The notes: a model not told the origin generated them from the letters alone. A DNA stretch of 64,000 bases from Sycobia sp. Sy_11 (GCA_018907035.1 JACCIC010000350.1:124001-188000), one strand, 5' to 3'; positions 12,635-25,559 are shown, counted from the first letter of the stretch. Made by a program: numbers and translations.

Positions 12635-14836
12635 AAAAAGGAGATAACACAAAGGGTCACAGGCCAGAGCATATAACGAAGGCCTCTTTAAAGTGTGATA
12701 TCGTATACGCAAAAATGAGAAAAAGAACGTGGGCGAGGCATGGCACAATATTATATACGATGTAATATTTATACCGATATTTATAGTACTTTTTATTCAG
12801 CGTATATATAAACATGCCTATATGTGATTACTAAAAATTTTCAGTAAAAATCATGAAAAAAATTTTTCACCTTACGTCTCGATAAACGCTAATAAATGTC
12901 GAATGATATTTCTTGCACGATCGAGGGTTTCTATCTAATTACAGCTAAATTTCTATACTTATAGCGTTTTTTCTTTTAAATCCCCATCTTCCACATGTAA
13001 CGGGACTGCTTTGGATTATTTTATTTTTCATAAACGTTTGCCTGATATCTAAAAAAGAAAATCGCCGAAGCGCGCGCCCGATATTATTTTCGCTGCATGT
13101 GTCTTGGACAAACCTCGGCAAGATCCGCTGATCGTTTAAAAAGAAAAAAAAAATAATAATAAGCACACGCGCATAAAATAATAATCGAACGGATTGGCGA
13201 CGCGCTAAGGTCTCGTCGTGAACGACATAGGGGTAGTTTTTATCGATAAAAATTTTCGCCGTACGCACGCGCTCGCGCGCGGCCGGACTTCGATTTCCGC
13301 TAAAACGATACATCGGCGACATGATACTTTAGTATACGATAATAATTATAACTTCGAAGTAGCACGAGGTGTAGAGTAAGGTATTTGTCGGGGATAGAGG
13401 GGACAGTAGTAGTTAGCTGAAAAGAGTATATTATATGTTAAGGATCGGTCAAACGACAAGAAAATGTCAATAAGTTGCGTTTCAATATTATATATATATA
13501 TATTATTATGTATCAATATTCAATGTATGTAAATTCTCCGGTGAAAATAAAAAACGCTGCTAAACTTTGCCAAATTTTCCCAAGCATTACCAAAAATTGC
13601 TAAGAGTATCTAATCGGGATGCTTCACTGGGTATGGACAAACAAATTGGCATACTTTGGCAATGTTTTTAAGTTTCTTTAATTTGTAAATTTTGTCGATT
13701 TCTTTCAATTTTCTCAAAACTTGTCAAACGTCGCCCATAAAGACTCTATCCAGTCCCGTCCTTAACCAAAGCGTCGAGTTTTGCTAAAAAATGGCCAGGG
13801 CTTTGCCTTCGTTATCGTCATTTTTCGACGATCGCCAAGTGTTGACCTGAGCGCCAGATGTGGACAGTTAGCCGAGTTCCAATAACGTTTACGAAATACC
13901 AGCGAGTTCGGTTCGATTTGGCAGAAATGAACGGACGTCAATGTTTGACATAAATAAAGAGACTTTACATTAATACCGCATGATTTGGATCAAATCTGGC
14001 TATTATTCGGCCGCAGTTCGTCCAAATACAATCCAAGATCATTTCTACAACTAAGACAGAGAAAGTAGTCTTTCTTCCCCCCCCCTTTTTTTGTGTTTTT
14101 TATTCCTACCTTTCAAAAAAAAAAAAATTTCAAACACTGCCGATCCTTACGATTGGCAGCGACAATTTACGACGCGCTACGCCAATCTTGGTTATATAAC
14201 GCGAGACTTTGGCAAAGTTTGACGATCTTCCACGCGCGGCGGCTTTTTTTTCCCCGCCCCGGCCACCGGGCTCGATGGGGGGGGGGGGGAAGAAAATAGT
14301 GTCGGTGATAAGCGACGTCGGATCGCGCATGGCCGTACAGTACGCCGAAGTAGTATTGAAGACCGAAGAATTTCAATAAATTTTCAAGAATATTCACTTT
14401 CCTCCCGTCCTCCCGTCCGATGATGTTTTTCCAAGCCACTGCAGCCCCTCCGCGCGACGAAAGGGAGGCGCATCGCAGCTGCGCTCACGACATTGGCCTC
14501 CGCAAAGAACGGCGTGTATATATACATACACGCATGCATACATACAGCTTCTTCGCAAGCTATAAGTTATCCTCGTTTTGTACCACATATCGCCGTAACA
14601 AAAAAAAAAAAAAAGATTGCCCCTTTAACTCTGTCGCTCACGCATCTAGGCATACGTTATTTCTTTCATTCTTGTAGATAACCTGTATATACACAGACAC
14701 ACACGCATATACGTGTGCCACACACACACACGCGCGCGCGCGCGCATATTATAAGCGTGCCACAGCTGCGGCTAAAGCAAGACAAGACGCGGCGCGTTTG
14801 TGAATATGTATATAATAGAGAAGTGCTAGAGAGTGC

Positions 14837-14840
<4 letters not shown>

Positions 14841-14874
<34 letters not shown>
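14841..14874. repeat. (GA)n
   Basis: Uninterrupted polypurine array at the left edge of the CpG-rich region. Confidence 0.97.
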
Positions 14875-14880
<6 letters not shown>

Positions 14881-15039
14881 CAAGGAGTAGTCGGCTGGTA
14901 GTCGGCCAGTACGTCGCCCCCTCCCCCCGGTAACCCTCGTGTTTGTAGTATGGCGCACGCGTCGACAGCCGTTGAGCGCCTACGTTGCGGAGGGACGGTT
15001 GACGCGTTGAATCGGCGCGCGCGCGCGAAGTATAGGTAG

Positions 15040-15040
<1 letters not shown>

Positions 15041-15081
<41 letters not shown>
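15041..15081. repeat. (TA)n
   Basis: Array inside the promoter-like region, directly preceded by a CG tract. Confidence 0.97.
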
Positions 15082-15090
<9 letters not shown>

Positions 15091-15108
15091 TATGTGCAGC
15101 GCCACATG

Positions 15109-15115
<7 letters not shown>

Positions 15116-15145
<30 letters not shown>
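15116..15145. repeat. (GA)n
   Basis: Polypurine array inside the promoter-like region. Confidence 0.95.
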
Positions 15146-15151
<6 letters not shown>

Positions 15152-15979
15152 AACGAGCGGCGCCGCCAGCGGCGGCGCGACGACGTGCTCGACCCGACGT
15201 CTCCGCGCTACCGCGCCGCGGGCGGTTCCTCAGTCAGCCGCTGTCGTTCAAATCGATCGCTACGTTCTTACCTCGTATTTACGCAATCTCTACCGCGTGC
15301 TCGTGCGCGAAACTACTGTACATTTATAAATATTATAAATATATATATTATATATAGTAGCGCCGACGTTGTTTACGTTTTGCCCGATGTTTGTTTACTA
15401 ATAATTATTATACCGCGCTATTAATATAACAAAGGTAATAAAATTAAAAAGAAAAGGCAAAAAAAACAAAAGCGTCGGGGCAGTCTGAAAAGTATATACG
15501 ATAATAATAACGTGCAGTTCGTAAAGAAATACAGTGTATATTGTAATAATATAGTGCCAAAAATTGTGCGATTGCGACATCGTCTAATTCAAAATTTCGT
15601 ATAATAGTAACGTACGTCCTTTCAGTTGAATATATATATATATATAAAGGAGCGTAACGTACGTGCGTGCGCGCGCGCGCGCTCACCAAAGTTACGGCAG
15701 AGGCCCCCTTCTTCACGCCCCGTCGCCGGCCGGGGAAAAAACGACCGCGTCGCGTATTGTAATATTTTGTGAATATAACGTTGGACCATCGTTCCAGCCA
15801 GAGGTCCTGCCGCGCAAGCCCGCAGACACACACATACGCGCGCAAAGATACATCCGTATATATCTACATATATATATATATATACACATATACACCACCG
15901 AGAAAGGGTGGCGCGAGTGGAAGCCGTGGAAGCGGAAATCCTGGCGGTCAAAGGGAAGCGGACGGGCCTCGGGACGAGG

Positions 15980-16034
15980 ATGTGGCTCAAGATACTCAGG
16001 CAGAACATATCGCAGCTCGCCCGCCGAGCGAAAG
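15980..16034 (+). CDS. Candidate first coding exon ending at a splice donor (unrecognised protein)
   Basis: Seen: an ATG at 15980 opens 18 codons reading MWLKILRQNISQLARRAK. One further base and then AAAG|GTACGT follow, a good 5' splice site with the intron starting at 16035 (phase 1). The frame is also open upstream of the ATG, so the start is uncertain. The peptide is strongly basic, without acidic residues, and has leucine/isoleucine spacing of an amphipathic helix, so it would pass as a mitochondrial targeting presequence; that is inference. The exon sits in a GC- and CpG-rich patch typical of a promoter-proximal exon. No acceptor with a compatible continuing exon is recognised in the window, and I do not recognise the protein. 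Confidence 0.25.
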
Positions 16035-16206
16035 GTACGTGTTGGCGCGCGCGTAACGGGGCAGCGCGCGGTCGCGATTATGTTTTTTTTTTTTTTTTTT
16101 TTTTGTTTTAATCGCAGTAATATGCGAAAGCCGCGCGACGAGCGGCTCCACGAGACCAGGGGATTTAATCGCAATCGGCATGGTTGAATGTAAGTTCGAC
16201 AGAACA

Positions 16207-16240
16207 GGGGGGGGGGTTGGCGGGGGACTCCGTGGGGGGT
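16207..16240 (+). other. G-quadruplex-capable G-run cluster
   Basis: Runs of 9, 5 and 6 G separated by short spacers lie about 170-205 nt downstream of the candidate donor at 16035, on the same strand. If a transcript starts nearby this is the non-template strand of its first intron, a position where such motifs are enriched in vertebrate genes. Confidence 0.45.
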
Positions 16241-16273
16241 CGGCGTACGCGCATGATGCAAGACTACATTTCA

Positions 16274-16276
<3 letters not shown>

Positions 16277-16330
<54 letters not shown>
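16277..16330. repeat. (TA)n, 54 bp
   Basis: Uninterrupted array. Confidence 0.98.
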
Positions 16331-16332
<2 letters not shown>

Positions 16333-16374
16333 CAAAGTTTATTTACCCCAGGTCACACATATATACACGAGCGC

Positions 16375-16384
<10 letters not shown>

Positions 16385-16460
<76 letters not shown>
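16385..16460. repeat. (GT)n, 76 bp
   Basis: Perfect GT array, Z-DNA capable. Confidence 0.99.
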
Positions 16461-16463
<3 letters not shown>

Positions 16464-16690
16464 GTATATCTATTTGAATTAATTATAACATTTACATCTC
16501 ACAACTACATGCTTTAACTGTCTTTATACAGCGTTCAATATATAGCACAAATTATATTCATGATGAATCTACAATGACAGGATACAGATTTTCGTATCGA
16601 TTGTTTGCAATTTTGAACATATTGTTTCTGCAATCGGGCTCTTCACGATTAACAATACATTTTCGACATTGTTTCTAAAAAGAACAATAA

Positions 16691-16692
<2 letters not shown>

Positions 16693-16746
<54 letters not shown>
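16693..16746. repeat. (TA)n, 54 bp
   Basis: Uninterrupted array. Confidence 0.98.
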
Positions 16747-16748
<2 letters not shown>

Positions 16749-18050
16749 CGCGAACTCCGAGGAAATTAATACTCCGGCGTGATTCTTATCTCGCCTGTTT
16801 TTCCCATTTTCCATTCGTTATCTCTACGCAAAAGCGCTTCGCTACTTTAATACTCGCGATCGCCATAACAGATACTTCTCACTCTTACCCTTCCGAATGA
16901 TAAAATTAGTTTCCCGGAAATGCCGGTCAGGCCGAACGTAAAATCTCTCGTTTTACTTCCATCTGCTCCGGAGTAATGCGGCGTTCGCTTAGCCCCTTGA
17001 AATTTCATTTTTGCGCGCGTCTGCGCATGCGTGCGCAAATTAAAAAATTAACATTGTTACACGAATTCCAGCCTAGAATAATATATAAAATATACAAGGG
17101 TATATAAATATATATACATCGAGACCAGCTGTCGAATATAATATATAAGATAACGCACCCTAATAATAATAATAATAATAATATTTTGGCCTGTCTTACT
17201 CGGAACTGGCAATGGAGGCGAGTGATCGGTTGACAAGACTGTATATGCTTTAACGTACCTAATAAAAAATTTATACGCCTCTAACTCCAGACACTATTGA
17301 TATTAATCGAGATACTAATCTATGTATAATATAGATACTATATATAATACGCTTCAAGTTGCGCGAGAATAAAAGAAAATTACACGCGTCGTTTAAATTT
17401 TTGTTATTTAACATTCTTTTATTGTGTCATGCTTTATGTACATTCGTCGAGACTTCATGCGCGCGTATAAAAATTTCCGATGCACAATTGTTCCAAGAGG
17501 GATGTAATAAGCTTTTGAACGATTTCTGATATTAATATATGTTGGTTTTTTTTTTTTTTAAAGCACTTCTAAACACAAGCGCACACGCGCGCGCGCGAGT
17601 GTCTGAACTTATGTAAAACAAACAAAAAAGCGCTTTTTACATATATATGGTATGTATGTATTTATACATATGTATATATACACGAACATTATCTATCGCA
17701 AACTGTAGCATTTCCTGTAAAATTCAACGCGCCACCAACAACCACGGGGTCGCATACGCGCAAATATGACGCGCGCGCGCGCGCGCTTTTTGTGCCCCTT
17801 CCGCCCGTCTATCGCGCCTCTCCGGCTCCTGGCGCCGTACGCGTTGTCACCGCGATCGTTGCGCGTGCGCTTCTTTCCGGTGCCTCGCGACGCATTCTTG
17901 TAAATCCGTAACGCCGATGCGCGCACTACGATATGGAAAACGAGCTGGATCGATCCACGCCGATGTAACGAGAACGGGCGTTACGCGTCGCGCGAAATGT
18001 TCGCCCTGTGCGCGTTCTCTCGCCGCAAAGCATCGGCGCAACGTCGCACG

Positions 18051-18053
<3 letters not shown>

Positions 18054-18085
<32 letters not shown>

Positions 18086-18092
18086 GTCTCTC
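18054..18092. repeat. (CT)n
   Basis: Pyrimidine array; a (TCC)n tract follows at 18137-18164. Confidence 0.95.
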
Positions 18093-18779
18093 GCAAGAAG
18101 TTTATCATTTAGTCGCATCGATCGATACTCCCTCTTACTCCTCCTCCTCCTCCTCCTCCTCCTCTCGTTAATCATTACCTTTCTTACACCGGTGCGTGAG
18201 CCGTATGGTATAATACACAGACACGCGCACGCGCGCGCGCACGCACGCACTTCTCAGAACTGTCATTTGCATTTGGAAAAATTTGTTTACCAATCTGTAC
18301 GAGCGGCGAATTAATCATCGATTAATTTATTTTTATACATGCACTTATAATGTTTTTATCGACTTCGTACAGATAGAAACAAAGTCCAAAAAGCCGTATT
18401 TTACCTTATAACAGTTTTTTTAAGGGAACGATATATATATATATATATATATAGTTTTAATTTGCAATATCACAAAGAACGCTAATCATAAATAACGAAT
18501 CAAGAAGTAACGCAGTATCGTTTATTATTATTCAGATCATTTTTCAGTGGCGAGTTTACAGGCCTCGTCGGCTCCTATCCGCCCTCTCGCTCGACTCGCG
18601 TACGTGAATTCAGCGAATACGCGCTTTCGCGCCATTTCCATTTCCACACGGCGACGGCAGAATGTCGCGCTGATAATTTAACGCGGCGCGTACCTCTGTC
18701 GATTTTGATTTTACGAAAATTTTTTTGTATCGCAAACGATAAAGCAAAATGGAAAAAAAATACCGAAACAAACAGAAAC

Positions 18780-18780
<1 letters not shown>

Positions 18781-18807
<27 letters not shown>
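18781..18807. repeat. A homopolymer
   Basis: Run of 27 A with no element body recognised on either side. Confidence 0.95.
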
Positions 18808-18810
<3 letters not shown>

Positions 18811-19250
18811 CCCGAAGCTACGCGAGCAATACCATCGTCCGATGGTAGCGATATATAATCGTAATTCTTCGAAGCTTGGGGGTGTATAGGAGGAGCAATC
18901 GATCGCCCATACGGCTCTATAGCTATAATGAGACCGGTATATGCATAGTGCGCGAGGTATGTGTGCGTGCGCGGCGCGTGCCTCGCGTATGCAAGAGAGT
19001 AATCCGAGGAGGAATCTGACGAAATGACACGCGTAGAAAACTCGTGTGGTGTGTGTGTGTGTGTGTGTAGCTGTGTGTGTGATCACGATCGAAAAAGCTT
19101 TTGCGAACTCGCGAGTAAGCTCGGCGTAGTCCCTCAGCGTCGCAGAACAGCGCCCCGCGCGCGCGCGCGCGCATCGGGAAAATGGGTTAATTTCCCTGGA
19201 ACGACCTCGAAGCTGGAACGCTTCTCTTCGCCCCTGTCTCCGTACCCCCC

Positions 19251-19263
19251 GTCTCGCTTGCAC

Positions 19264-19299
<36 letters not shown>

Positions 19300-19643
19300 A
19301 CTGGCCCTTATTCTGCTCTCTTCTCCTCCTCCTCCCCTCCCGCCCTCTCGAATCAGCTCCCTCTCGCAAGCTCTCTCTCTCTCTCTCGCAAGCTTTCTCC
19401 TCGTCTCCTCGTTCGGCCGTGCTGTGCGAGCTCGACAAGTTCGAGACGTATATTTTCGCCGTTAGCACATATCATATGTGTATATATATGTATATATATG
19501 TGTGTGTATTGATGTGCGTGTGTGGTTATATCGGATAAACCGGCGCGCATATGCAATTCTATTGCTTCAGAAAGAGAGATAGAGAGAGAGAGAGAGAGAG
19601 AGTGAGAGAGTGAGAGTAACGCGGATCAACTGCGCCATCGATG
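19251..19643 (+). other. Candidate alternative 5' (mostly untranslated) exon ending in ATG|GTAAGT
   Basis: A GC-rich, pyrimidine-rich stretch with (CT)n and (GA)n tracts leads to GCCATCGATG|GTAAGT, the donor starting at 19644. GTAAGT is the consensus 5' splice site. The exon would end exactly on an ATG, so translation would continue in the next exon from codon 2. The upstream exon boundary is not visible. One GTAAGT is expected by chance every few kb, so the case rests on donor plus composition. Confidence 0.25.
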
Positions 19644-20251
19644 GTAAGTTCGACGTATTTTGCGGGTCGCTGATTTAATTTTTCGAGATCGACAGGTCCA
19701 ATATGGTCCCAATTTCGACGCGTCCGAAAAAAATAAGATTAATTATACTATGTAACGCGACTGCTCTGATAATGTAATTATAGTTCAAAGATTTTTTTTT
19801 CTTTCTTAAACACTTGATTTATAAGAACCAAATTTTCAGAACAAATCGCGGAAAATTACTCTCGATAGATATAAATTCAAATAATGATTTCGTCTTATAA
19901 AATACGAAAAATATTTCAGAGATGTAACGAGCAATCGTTGATATATATATATATATATAATTATTTATCGAATTCACAGGATCACGTATTGTTTTTTGTT
20001 TGTCACGTTTATTATTTTCAAATCGTGTCTTAAATCATATATACTAAAACGACATCATCAGTGGCCCCGGTAACCTTGAAATTGTGAACCGGTTACCTTA
20101 AAAAAAAAAACCTACAAAAAACATCGAGCCATCCCTCGTTACGCTCGTATTAACGCGGGCGTGCTCGAGCGCGCGCGCTCTCGTTCGATGAGAATAAGCG
20201 ATCGATGCTCGTCGGCTCGCGCAGTGTGGTATATCGGAATCATAAGGGGAG

Positions 20252-20287
<36 letters not shown>

Positions 20288-21148
20288 CATGTGAAAAATG
20301 CTCGATTTAAAGCAGAAAATTATGAAATTATTTTAAGGCTCCGTTACTTTCGTATTTCCGTACTTCGACCGGTTTCTCAAACGATCGCTTATGTTTGTAT
20401 AATGCACATATATATGCTATCATGCGCGCACGGTTGGCCAAATCAATTGTTTGTTTTTTTTTAAATTTACACATTAATTATGTAATTCTTGAAAATGTGC
20501 AAATGCATAATTAACGTCTATTGTGGTTATCAAGATTTTTGGGACGAAACTAGAGGAACGCGAAATATTAATAAAAGATGATAAAATTGACAAAATCTAA
20601 TGTGTAAAAACGCGTATATATCTATGCTCACAAATAATTTAATTATTTTCATTGAATGAAATAGTCTCTGCTTCGAATGAATCCCAGCTAATCGGATAAA
20701 AGAATCCCGTCCAAAACGTTAGACCGAAAAATTCCCACGTTAGACTATCGATAACGAAAACTTATGTTTGTTCGTCATCTCGTTCGAGTATTTTTGTTGT
20801 TGGTTGGTTTTTTTTTTTTTTTTTTTACCAAAAAATTGTCCAAAAAAAACAAACTAAGATTCGCTTAATTTTTCGTCCCGACAGGACGAGCGAGACATAG
20901 GCGCGCGCGCGCGCACCTGATCCGACGATAAACCCGAGCGAGTACGTCCCCGATCGCGCGTTCTTTCCACGGGCTTGCCGCGGCCGCGCATTCCTCCGGG
21001 ATGCAATCGTCGGGGCTTGACGCGCGGCCTCGCGTACATTAATAGGGCGGCTAAATTATTGGGCGGCGAGCCGACGTATCGACCGTCGAGGCGTCGGCGA
21101 ATATCTGGGGCGGGATGGCTCGAGCGAGGGTCGAGTGCGGAGAAGACA

Positions 21149-21151
<3 letters not shown>

Positions 21152-21193
<42 letters not shown>
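21152..21193. repeat. (GA)n
   Basis: Polypurine array at the edge of a CpG-rich patch. Confidence 0.97.
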
Positions 21194-21197
<4 letters not shown>

Positions 21198-21978
21198 CCG
21201 GCGAGCGCCACGGTAGACGACTGTATAGACGTACTCGATACGTTATGACTTGTTAACGATTTTGTCGATTATTCGAGCGGGGAACCGAGCGAATCTCGTT
21301 CTCTCCCGGTAAACCATCGTTAATTAATTTAATGTATTAATCTTATACATTTTTTTTTTTTTTGAAGTTTAATTTTTTTCCTTTTTCTTTGAAAACGGGG
21401 TTATGCGCAACGTTGTGAGCCCCGCTTCTTCGATCAGCCCAAAATTAATCATTCAAACTCTTTCGTCTTGCGCAGTAACTGCGTGCTCGAATTCTATATA
21501 TATATATATGTGTGTGTATATATGTGTGTGTGTGTGTGTGTTCTATTGAATCATTTATATATTTTTCGAGTTTAAAAATTATAAAAACAGGTAAATACTA
21601 GTAGAATTTTGCCCCATATACATATACATACTCTAGGTGAAAAAAAAAAAATTATCTTCGATTATGTTGCATCGGATTTATGGAATATGTAATTCGAATA
21701 ACAAAAAAAAATATTTACTTTTTCCGCGAAAAATTCTAATGCCTACAAGCAAATTCCGAAAATGATACGCCATATATATGTGACAAGCAAGTTCGATAAA
21801 AATATATTACAGTTGAGTCAATAAAAACAAAAAAAAAAACAAACAAAAAAAAACTTCCTGCAAAAGCTTGGGATTTTTGGGTTTATTTTTGGAATTCAAG
21901 AGAGTGCATGTATAATAGAACGTATATCTTCGATCTTTATAATTAATTAGCGTGCGACGAGTTTTTCGCTGTATAAGC

Positions 21979-21983
<5 letters not shown>

Positions 21984-22030
<47 letters not shown>

Positions 22031-22091
22031 CTCTATCACTCTCTCTCTCTTTCTTTCTCTTCCTTTCTCTCTCTCCCTCTCCCTCTCTCTA
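21984..22091. repeat. Long imperfect (CT)n tract, about 108 bp
   Basis: Pyrimidine-only tract with a few interruptions; the left 43 bp are perfect CT. Confidence 0.97.
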
Positions 22092-22801
22092 CAACATTAG
22101 CAAGCTAATTAAGAAGAAGTCTATATGTAATCTATCAGAATACCGGGAATAGAGAGAAGGGTGTCGCCTCGTGTGTATGCGGGTGGGTGTGAGTGTGTGC
22201 GCGCGTGCGACCGCATGTAACTCCTGTTTTTACGACTTCGCTTCGTCCTAGCGTTATAACAACTTTGCATGGATCGATGCGTCACACGGAGAAAGAGAGA
22301 AAGAGAGAGAGAGAGCGGGCGAAATGGCTTCTTTCAAATTTCATATTCGTGAACGCGAATGAGCCTCTCCGACTTTCTATTGCGCAAGAATACGACGTGC
22401 GTATATTAAATATTTGAAGAACGTTGTCGTTTGCGATCGTGGGCGTTTCTATACTCGCGCGCGCGTGCGCGCGCATAACGCGAATCCGATAAAATCTTCG
22501 AAAATTGTGCCGCGTTGGAATTTTTATCACGGACCGACGGTGGTTCGATGAGAATACATGCACCAACATGATACGAAAGCTTCAGATATAGAACTTAAAA
22601 AGAAGAAGCATTAGAATTTTGAAATGATCAAGTTAATATCAATTATCAATGAAAAATAAAAATACTAATATGAAAATTACAAGCTACTATATTACATTGA
22701 TATAAGTAATATCTTCAATTTTCGCTCATAAATATTACCTGTTCGAAATATTGAGATTTTTATATTTATTTTAATCTATATTTTTATCTATGCTTCACCA
22801 A

Positions 22802-22802
<1 letters not shown>

Positions 22803-22849
<47 letters not shown>
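22803..22849. repeat. (TA)n
   Basis: Uninterrupted array. Confidence 0.97.
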
Positions 22850-22851
<2 letters not shown>

Positions 22852-23522
22852 AATCTACGATCAAATTTTATCGATCTTATTATATATGAATTTCGCGAGA
22901 CGTGCAAAACTTCGCGGAAGCTTTATTAAACTCGATACCAGCAGGTGCGCATTTGCAAAAGAGAAAAAAAATGACTATACCGCATAATTCATCGAAGCTG
23001 TAAACACTGTTGTACGATCCATTATCATTGTCCACTGCTGCAATCTGCTCTTGTATCATATATATATATAGTCTTTTTTATATATCTTCATCATTACGCT
23101 CAAACAATATCGGGACAATACTAAAAACATCGCACGGGTATATGAGGCCTTCCACGACGAATCAATCGGTGTTCTCGACAATATTTAGAACTGTATATAT
23201 ATAATTTACATATATATCTATACTTGAGTGAGGTCATTTGACAAATCACATTTTCTCGTACGTTACATGCCGAGCCAAAGATCGGGTTTTTTGATTCTGA
23301 TTCATTGATATCTTAACGTACTTAGAAAAACAATCCAAAAAAACCTTGCATTTAACAAATTTTCAACATTTTTCATACATACGATTGCTCTCGATACCCG
23401 CAAGAATTTCTTTGGCCTACCCTCTGCATCGCGAAAACATCGGAACGGAATGAAACATCCGCGAAGATCATTCATATAATTATATTTTTATACATGTCTA
23501 TGATACGCATATAGCGCATATA

Positions 23523-23526
<4 letters not shown>

Positions 23527-23575
<49 letters not shown>
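23527..23575. repeat. (AT)n
   Basis: Array abutting three copies of a CGCATATAG-like 9-mer on its left. Confidence 0.97.
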
Positions 23576-23579
<4 letters not shown>

Positions 23580-23627
23580 ATAAAATAAACATATCTATAT
23601 GCATAAAATAGTGCGTTCACCCGCGTG

Positions 23628-23633
<6 letters not shown>

Positions 23634-23673
<40 letters not shown>
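23634..23673. repeat. (AT)n
   Basis: Uninterrupted array. Confidence 0.97.
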
Positions 23674-23677
<4 letters not shown>

Positions 23678-23851
23678 TTTAGGATGCATCAGCTTTCCAA
23701 CGCTCATTCGCGCGTATACTTTCCTGCTCGCGCGCGCTTCTGATGAATCAGCGTTACGCTCGCGCAATTCGCACGCGATCTTCTCCAAGTATTAACCACC
23801 GGCTGCAGCTCGGTCTCAATTCTGAATTTTCAGCTTATACATATATATCCG

Positions 23852-23855
<4 letters not shown>

Positions 23856-23896
<41 letters not shown>
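23856..23896. repeat. (AT)n
   Basis: Uninterrupted array. Confidence 0.97.
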
Positions 23897-23897
<1 letters not shown>

Positions 23898-24092
23898 CAT
23901 TGGAAGCAGTAAGTTAACGAAGCGCACAAAGTGTATATACCTATTACATACATATAGATATATTATGTGCGCGCGCTTTCTCCCGATATGTAATTCCGCG
24001 CGTTGCGCAAGCGGATTCGTGCAAAAAAAGGCGCGCGCGCCTTTTGCGGACCCCCCCCCCCGATATTTCGCTCGTTTGCGCCGAGCCCGACG

Positions 24093-24107
24093 TATATATA
24101 TATATAT

Positions 24108-24145
<38 letters not shown>
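24093..24145. repeat. (TA)n with one GA interruption
   Basis: TA array broken once at about 24110. Confidence 0.97.
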
Positions 24146-24148
<3 letters not shown>

Positions 24149-24342
24149 CGTACAAGGAAAATATAAATATATAATTTCCGAAAAATTGGCGAGAAGTATC
24201 AACGGGGAGGACGAGATGGCGTCGACGTGACTTTTAGGCAATTATAAGGGCTCATTTTGTGACATTTGTTTTATAATAATTAATCCGAGAAAAATTCTTC
24301 CTTTCGAGAAACGATAACAACTTACGATAGTAATGAACTATG

Positions 24343-24374
<32 letters not shown>

Positions 24375-25514
24375 TTTAAAAGTTAAAATACACTGATTGC
24401 TGTCCTCGATTTCTAAGCTGTGAATTTTGCCCTTTAATAATAGAGATCACCTTGACAATCTGTGCCGCTCTATGTGTGTTTAAAGCACAGAAAATGGGAA
24501 ATGATTTTAAAAAAAAAATGAAGAGGGTAGGGATTAAGCTACATTTAGGAAAACGCAGTTTTAAGTCAACTGATGACATCTATATTTGTAACTTTGCGGG
24601 TCAGGCGCGCGCGCGCGTGTAGGTGCGCGTGTGTTTGTGTGAGTTCAGAATGCAGCATCTACATAATTATACACTTCTCATGCCGAAGAGAGGCAGAGAT
24701 TGGCAGAGAAGGGCTATTTTTGAATTTTCAGCCTCCATTCTCAATACTAAGGGCATATATAAATGGTTCTTTTTTTTTTTTTTTAATACCCTCAAATTTT
24801 TTTCCGCTTGTTCCCCTCCTTTTTTTCACATTGTACCAATAATTTGACCTTAATAATATATTAGGTTTCTATATCAAACGTATCGTTTCTTTATTTTCTT
24901 TTTTTCAAGCTCGTTGATTTTGCATACGACGTTGATAAATGGAGGTTTATTCCGTGAATTGCAATTCATAGAAAATCTTTAACGGATTTATAATACGTTT
25001 TACAGTATGATCTTTAATTCCGAGCATGAACTATCTAGGATCCAGAAAGGAATATCCGCCTGCAGAACTCTGTCTTCGTGCGCGTGCGCGTATAGACAAT
25101 GTATTGCCTTCAGCTGCTTTGGAAAATTAAATAATAATCAGTGGGCGAACGAGGGAGCGCGCACCTTTGAAGTGCAAACAATGAGCGTGAATAAAGGAAG
25201 GAAAAATATAATAGAGAAAGATATATATATATATTTATATAGTGAGAAAGGAGGGTGGGGGGAAGAAAATATAGCACGTGTGAAAAACTTAAGGAAAAAA
25301 AATATATCGAACGACGGAGACCAAAGATGACAATGGGTCCTAAGGAAAATGGGTCATACCCTAGAATTCGGGTCTATAAGTCGTTCAACGAAAAGTAATC
25401 TATATAAAATTGAAAAAGTCGGATAAATGCATTCTTAGCATGCATCTACAATGTAAACTAATTCGGAATTTCAAAAATTTACTAAATACGTATACAGTCG
25501 CGAATACAGCGATA

Positions 25515-25518
<4 letters not shown>

Positions 25519-25556
<38 letters not shown>
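25519..25556. repeat. (AT)n
   Basis: Uninterrupted array. Confidence 0.97.

Positions 25557-25559
<3 letters not shown>

Larger units (their letters stand above)
9985..14880. other. Non-coding stretch; isolated acceptor-like sites only
   Basis: Strong pyrimidine-AG signals occur at 10379 (TTTTTCACAG), about 10859 (TTTTCCAG) and about 11344 (CTCGTTCCAG). None is followed by a frame I recognise or by a good donor. The 13440-14060 part is low in microsatellites and may be an old degraded repeat. 14050-14620 carries homopolymer runs of C, T, G and A. Confidence 0.5.
14881..16034 (+). other. CpG-rich promoter-like region with candidate 5' exon
   Basis: GC-rich, CpG-dense blocks at 14880-15030, 15140-15300 and 15660-16034 alternate with short (TA)n and (GA)n arrays and an AT-rich stretch at 15330-15620. 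The composition contrasts with flanking DNA and ends at the donor after 16034. TCAG pentamers that could act as initiators occur near 15231 and 15624, but none has a convincing partner element, so no start site is called. Confidence 0.3.
16035..19250. other. Intron-like stretch with CpG-rich patches
   Basis: This holds long TA and GT arrays at 16277-16746, AT-rich unique sequence to about 17700, then CpG-rich patches at 17740-18250 and 18550-19190 with CG, CT and TCC tracts and a 27-nt A-run. Frames there are open on both strands and unrecognised. Confidence 0.5.

Noticed and set aside
15630..15655. TATATAAAG motif that looks like a TATA box
   Set aside because: It is the end of a TA array and no initiator lies about 30 bp downstream.
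15663..16261. Several overlapping frames of 60-180 codons on both strands
   Set aside because: They are open in many frames at once because of GC-rich and low-complexity DNA. Only the short ATG-to-donor segment is kept, at low confidence.
18781..18807. A-run as the tail of another retrotransposon
   Set aside because: No element body, 3'UTR hairpin or coding remnant on the expected side. Other A- and T-runs (39306, 46852, 48229, 57500) were rejected for the same reason.
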